A DNA stretch of 64,000 nt from Nageia nagi (lineage: Eukaryota; Pinophyta), in contig JBITNC010000001.1 of the NCBI GenBank assembly GCA_050084985.1, positions 189,348,001 to 189,412,000 on the forward strand, in the 5' to 3' direction. This document shows, in pieces, positions 59,231 through 64,000 of this stretch. The notes beneath the pieces were generated by a model, which had not been told where the DNA came from, searched no databases, and saw only the letters and a list, made by a program, of their open reading frames with translations. How positions within the stretch are numbered: the stretch's first letter is position 1; every line of letters starts with the position of its first letter. The translations under genes were made by a program, and so were the position numbers.

Positions 59231-60325
59231 GATGTTTATACACTAAATAAAATGGGTAAACTTCGTATTTGCTTTTTGGATTTATGTTTTCAGAGTGCAT
59301 ATAAGAATGGGTAGAAAAGGTTAAATGCATTTTTTATTAATTTACTTTATGTAAAATGTTATGTATTTATTTTCATGTTTTGGGTGAAGGGTATGTACAC
59401 ATTAATACTTTTTATCTTGTCTACTTATGCTCTCCCTTTGCGCTTCGTGTGATCTAAGGTGACCAGAATAGACTTGATAAGAAGGAGTAATTAATTCTTC
59501 TTTTCTTTCACATTCACACTATCATTAATTTGGTTAATTTATCCACACATAATGACCTCTTACCAAGTTTGCCCTTACCACTCCATTGGGGGTCAAAGGG
59601 ATATGTGACTAGTAAGAGGAAGTAATTTACTACACATAATACTTCCACAATTGGAAGGAGTAAATGAATCACACTTAATTTGGAATGAACTTAAGGAAAT
59701 AAATCAGGTTTTTGGGTAGTATAAATCATATTAAAAGGTTAATGAATTGGATGGATTCAAATACACTAAGTACTTTCACTTAACAAAGTATGCTCTCACT
59801 TTTGCGCTTCAAGCGATCCTAAGTGATCAGAAATAAGTTAAGTGAAAGAGGTAAAATGTATTCACATCTTATTTGGAAATATACTTCACATTAACACTCT
59901 TAAGAAAGTCTACCCTTACCACTCCATTGGAGGTCGAAGGGATATGTGACTCTTGGAGGAGTAATTGAACCTCACTTAATTAATTTATCTACACTTAATG
60001 GCTTTTTACTAAGTTTGCTCTTACCACTCCATTGGAGGTTGAAGAGATATGTGACTAGTAAGAAGAGGAAATTTATCACATATAAAACTTCCACAGCTGG
60101 AAGGAGTTAATGAACATCATTAAGAGGTTGGATAATGAATCACATTATAATTAAAAAAGAACAACGGGGTTTATTAAGGTTAAAGTCCACTTAAAATAAA
60201 CTTTTGATTGTATCACATTAAGATAAGATAAGTAAATGGACATGAATGTTTGGGAGGGTAGCATGCATAAATGTATTTTACTTGTTTAAATGCATTTCAT
60301 AAGGCCTTAAAAGAATTTTATAATT
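59231..60325 (+). repeat. Leader region of element H with about 355-bp direct duplication
   Basis: TGCTCTCCCTTTGCGCTTCG at 59,428 and TGCTCTCACTTTTGCGCTTC at 59,791 start two related blocks, each followed by GATCxxAxGTGA and later by CTTACCACTCCATTGG (59,574; 59,915; a third at 60,020). AGGGATATGTGACT follows each. No coding. The end of the LTR may be in here. Confidence 0.6.
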
Positions 60326-63019
60326 ATGAGGTTTGTCTTGGATGCACTTTTAAATTATGTTCCATTTTCTATCAAAGTAAAACCAAAAATACAAAGACTA
60401 TGGTCACATCCTGCCAAGTCAACCTTAGATACTTATTCTACTTCAAAGGTCATGAAGAGTGATTTTTATATCGACATTGAAAAGCTTTTAGCATACTTAG
60501 TAGAAATAGAACAATGTACCATACCTCTTCTTCAATCCTCAGAAAGCCTTGTTAGATCCCATGAAGAGCTAGAGTATAGTTCTTCCATTCCTTCGCCCTC
60601 ATCATGGGATGAGTTTGACACTGAAAATAATGAGCCCATCATAAAGATTGAAAACTCATCGACAAATCTCATCAAATTAAAATCTTGTTGTGCATCCCCT
60701 TTTGGGACTATCAAACCTAATGAATCTAGTTTGCTAAGGGATGAATTGAGTATTAATGTTAAAGGCCTTGATGCAACATCCTATGCTAAATCATATGACC
60801 TCCTAGAGTTAGATACCTTGATGCCTTCACCCCAACCTTGGGATGAATATGATATTAGAGAAGAGGAGCTTGACATGAATCTTGAGGACTTTTCAGAACA
60901 TTCCTTAGAATTGCAATTTCATTCTCCTCCCCTTTTTGAGGCTACAAGACCTTCTATCGATTCCCATGAATCTCATGATATTCTTGAGTTCAATGATGAA
61001 ACTTGTTCACTCTCATCATAAGTAGAAATTGAAGAGCCTCACATAAGAATTAAAAAATCCATAGATTGTATTATTGAATCTCAAGAATTTCAATCACAAA
61101 GAAATGAAAAATATAAAAATAAAACTTCCAAAGCTAATACACATGAGATTAGGAATGAACATCCATGTGGGGAAACAACACATCATGATAATGATACAAA
61201 GTTTTATGAGGATGAATGTTGTTCAAACCCACTAAAAATACCTTCAAAATATCAAACTAGCTTGATAAAAAATTGGGAATGTGATAAAAAAGATAGCCCT
61301 ATAACAAATAAATTACTTAGGAATATTTTCTATGATGAAAAAGCTAAGAATATTTGGCAAAGGGAATCCCATAAACAACAACAAGCATGTTCTTCTCACG
61401 ATCAATATGACAAAACCTTCAATGAGTTTGTCAAAGAAATGAGACAAGAAGAGATGAGACAAAAGCATGATGTAAAAACTTATGCAAACCAAAAGAGTCA
61501 AGCTTGGATGCAATTATCATCACCTCTTAATTACCAAGTATGGAGATCTCAAGACTCTTACTCTAATCAACAAAGAGAATTGCCTCTCGAAAGCTTAGAT
61601 TATCAACCTCAAAGCCCCTCTTCACAAGCTAGGATAACTGACCCCACCTATCAAAAAACACTTCATAGGGCTAGGTCTTATATGGAAGATTTTGATAGAA
61701 TGACCTTGTATTCAGTAAGAACCTCACAAACAAATCCTCAATGTAAGATATCAAACAAATTCTTCTATGATCCTTATTCCTATGAGAAACCCTCATCGCA
61801 AGAAAAATGTAGAAAAGTTTTAGCTAAACAATTCAAGGTAGGAGAGATACCCTCTTTTGCAAAGTTGGAGGCAAAGAGAAAACACATAGAGAGAGATTAT
61901 GAAGAAACTATAAACTTTAGTAAAAGATATGAAGATGTTCAAAGTAAGTTAGAAGAGGAAGCCAAACTTAAAGAAAATAATATATAACTCAAAGAAAAAG
62001 AAAAGCAAGAGCTTGACAAACAACGACAAATTTTTGATAAGGTAAAACAAGAAGTTCGAGATAGTTGGTTACTTCATGAGAAGTCTCAACAAAATAAAGT
62101 ACAACCATCTACAACTCTTAGAAATCCAATGCAAGGGCATCATTTACCTTCTAATCTTCCATCATTATCATCTTCATCATTGTTATCAAGATCTCCTTTT
62201 GATGATGAATCTTATGATTCAAACCTAAAGCCAGAAAGAAATACCAATCATAGAAGATACCGAAAACATCCTCAGGGTAGTTGGATAGATAATGAATTAG
62301 AGGATTTCATGAAGGATTTCATGAATAAAGAAATGAAAATATCAGGGTTCAAGAAGTTGACATATGAAAATCTTTGTAATGAACCCATTCATCCAAGTGT
62401 CCCTAAGAAGAAATTACCCTACAACTTTGAAATACCTAAGATAATTCCTTTTACATGAAATAAGGATCCTAAGGAACATTTAAGGTGGTTTAAGTTTTCA
62501 AATTACCTAATTTCTAATGATGAGGTCTTGATGATAAGTTTGTTCCCCATGATGCTTGTAGCCCAAGCCTTGGAATGGTATAATAATTTGCCATGACATA
62601 GTATTTATTCATTTTCCCAATTGGTAGACTTGTTCTTACAACATTTTAAGATTTATATCAAAGAGGAATCTTCTATTATGAATCTTGTAGAACTAAAAAA
62701 ATCTCAAAATGAATCAATTGTTGGCTTTGTTTCATGGTGGAGGGATATACTTTATGGCATGCCCTATACCTTACCTCAGGAGGAGTTAGTTAAATTATTC
62801 AGTCAAAATTGTTTAAGGCCTATAGCTAGTATATTACAAATCCAACAATATAATACTCTCGAAGAAGTTATTGCTCAAGCATTTATAATTGAGAAGGTCA
62901 AAATTAAATATGGTGAAATAAAAATTATGATAAAAGAAAAATATAACAAAAATGAGTATTGTAATTATCACCATCAAAGGGGTCATAGTACAAAAAAATT
63001 ATCTAGCATTGAGAAATAG
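60326..63019 (+). pseudogene. Gypsy Gag with a very long N-terminal extension, element H
   Basis: A single frame runs from ATG 60,326 to 63,019 with only four internal stops (61,021; 61,987; 62,458; about 62,596), each one transition from CAA, CGA or TGG. Residues 1-230 are acidic and serine-rich with SPSSWDEFD and SPQPWDEYD about 85 residues apart. Residues 310-560 are Q/K/E-rich and coiled-coil-like (YEDVQSKLEEEAKLKE). The Gag core begins near residue 700: DPKEHLRWFKFSNYL, ALEWYNNLP, FSQLVDLFLQHF, WWRDILYGMPYTLPQEELVKLF, then a knuckle EYCNYHHQRGHSTK. The usual gypsy Gag starts shortly before the core. Confidence 0.8.
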
Positions 63020-63734
63020 AACTCAAAATTCAATCAAAGATAATAACTTGGAAGGTGAAGACTATACTTCTATTCCAGATCAAAATATAAAAAATTATCA
63101 AGACTCACTTCCTTCATATCAAGTAAATACGGTATCTATTGTACCTAATTATAGTCAAGTGACACCCACCTGGAATCCAAGTAATCAACCTATTATAAGA
63201 ATAGTTGGAGTTGATACTGGAACTCAAAACATACAAGAAAAACAAATTGATATATCATATAATCAAAAATCCAAAATGCAAGTCCCTCCATTGATACATC
63301 AGCCTATAATTTCTTTTTATGACCATGAGAGACAACCAAATAAGGGACTTCAAGGGTTAGATCCACCTCTCCATGTCATTGGTAAAGTAAATGGTAAAAT
63401 TGTTAAGAGGATATTAATAAATGAAGGGTCAGATGTCAATATCATATCTACATTGGCATATCACAAATTGAATCTTCCTTTCTCTCATATTTCTTTACCA
63501 TCATTACAAATAAAAGCATTTAATAATGCCTTATGTTCAACAATAGGGTCAATAGTGTTACCCATCACCATTGGATGTAAGACAATACAAACATCATTAT
63601 ATATCATCGAAGGGAACATCGAACAATATAATATTCTTTTAGGTAGACCATGGATTCAAGAAATGAAATGTGTCCCATCTACATTTCATGGTTGTCTAAA
63701 ATACATTCATGAGGGAGTACTCCATTGTGTATGA
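62985..63734 (+). pseudogene. Protease and pre-protease region, element H
   Basis: In the next frame NYLALRNRTQNSIKD completes the knuckle region, then a linker, then PPLHVIGKVNGKIVKRILINEGSDVNIISTLAYHKLNLP, IKAFNNALCSTIGSIVLPITIG, and NILLGRPWIQEMKCVPSTFHGCLKY. It is a retropepsin-type protease of Tat-like elements with the ILLGRPWI flap segment intact; the active-site aspartate position reads N-E-G-S. The frame ends at TGA 63,732, probably CGA or TGG originally, as coding continues. Confidence 0.82.
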
Positions 63735-64000
63735 AGAGATGAAAATCCATACTCACATTATAATATTACAAAATCATCAAAAATAAAACCTCCTATGCAA
63801 AAGTCAAAAGGCAAATCATCATCCATCTCTGCTAGGTAAAGACATAATCATAAAGGTATGAGATGGAAATTAAAATTCAAAGATGATTACATTGATGGAA
63901 TGCAATCATCGAAACAACCTAAGAGGGTGGTAGATCATATAATGAAAGAAAACCTAAAGCCTAAGTCAATAAAATATGATAAGTATGGACATCATATTTA
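63735..64000 (+). pseudogene. Start of pol linker after protease, element H (runs off the window)
   Basis: In the same frame as the protease it reads RDENPYSHYNITKSSKIKPPMQKSKGKSSS, then after a stop WKLKFKDDYIDGMQSSKQPKRVVDHIMKENLKPKS. This is a basic, low-complexity spacer; the RT would lie past the end. Confidence 0.6.

Noticed and set aside
1-64000. CRISPR-like arrays, bacterial operons or phage genes
   Set aside because: Tandem arrays here lack the short constant repeat and unique spacer pattern, and all coding remnants are plant retrotransposon or LINE.
1-64000. Host genes or tRNA genes
   Set aside because: No frame or splice pattern outside transposon remnants could be supported, and no tRNA-like cloverleaf was recognised by eye. 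A tRNA scan and protein search would be decisive.

Overview
This 64-kb window looks like the transposon-filled, AT-rich intergenic DNA of a plant with a large genome. A gymnosperm such as a conifer would fit, but nothing seen here fixes the species. I find no supportable host gene, tRNA, rRNA or CRISPR array. Almost everything recognisable is LTR retrotransposon or LINE, decayed by stop codons, frameshifts and insertions. The main content is the nesting order, which can be read from paired LTRs, target-site duplications (TSDs) and reading frames that become continuous when an insertion is removed.

The oldest layer that can be read is a minus-strand Ty3/gypsy element of the Tat type, called G here. 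Its pol runs RT - RNase H - second (archaeal-type) RNase H - integrase. It lies in three pieces: 50,655 to 48,906, 13,833 to 13,705 and 1,031 to 362. Two elements split it. Element F (13,834-48,905, plus strand) has LTRs of about 0.4 kb, termini TGTAGAT...ATCTACA and an exact CTTGT TSD. Element B (1,032-13,704, minus strand) is a second Tat-like gypsy element with 2.1-2.2 kb LTRs. It has gag, protease, an RNase H upstream of the missing RT, a truncated integrase and a long unrecognised ORF after pol.

Inside F sits gypsy element D (about 17,310-44,973, plus strand). It has LTRs of about 4.7 kb and a short gag-pol interior at 36,234-40,312. Inside the left LTR of D sit two related Copia elements. 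C (17,324-26,006, minus strand) carries remnants of gag, integrase, RT and RNase H. E (26,368-30,804, plus strand) is non-coding but shares LTR and 3'-end sequence with C, so it looks like a non-autonomous derivative. The right LTR of D is uninterrupted and serves as a map of the left one.

From 50.6 kb onward: a solo LTR (50,669-51,481), a 5'-truncated plus-strand LINE (to about 53,330), a charged accessory ORF remnant (53,400-54,700), a Copia gag to pre-integrase remnant (56,650-58,033), and the start of plus-strand gypsy element H. H has its LTR start at 58,034, gag from 60,326 and protease to 63,734, and runs off the window. The first 361 bases are the end of another Copia-type LTR. Many elements carry tandem arrays in non-coding parts; these account for several of the spurious open frames in the region.
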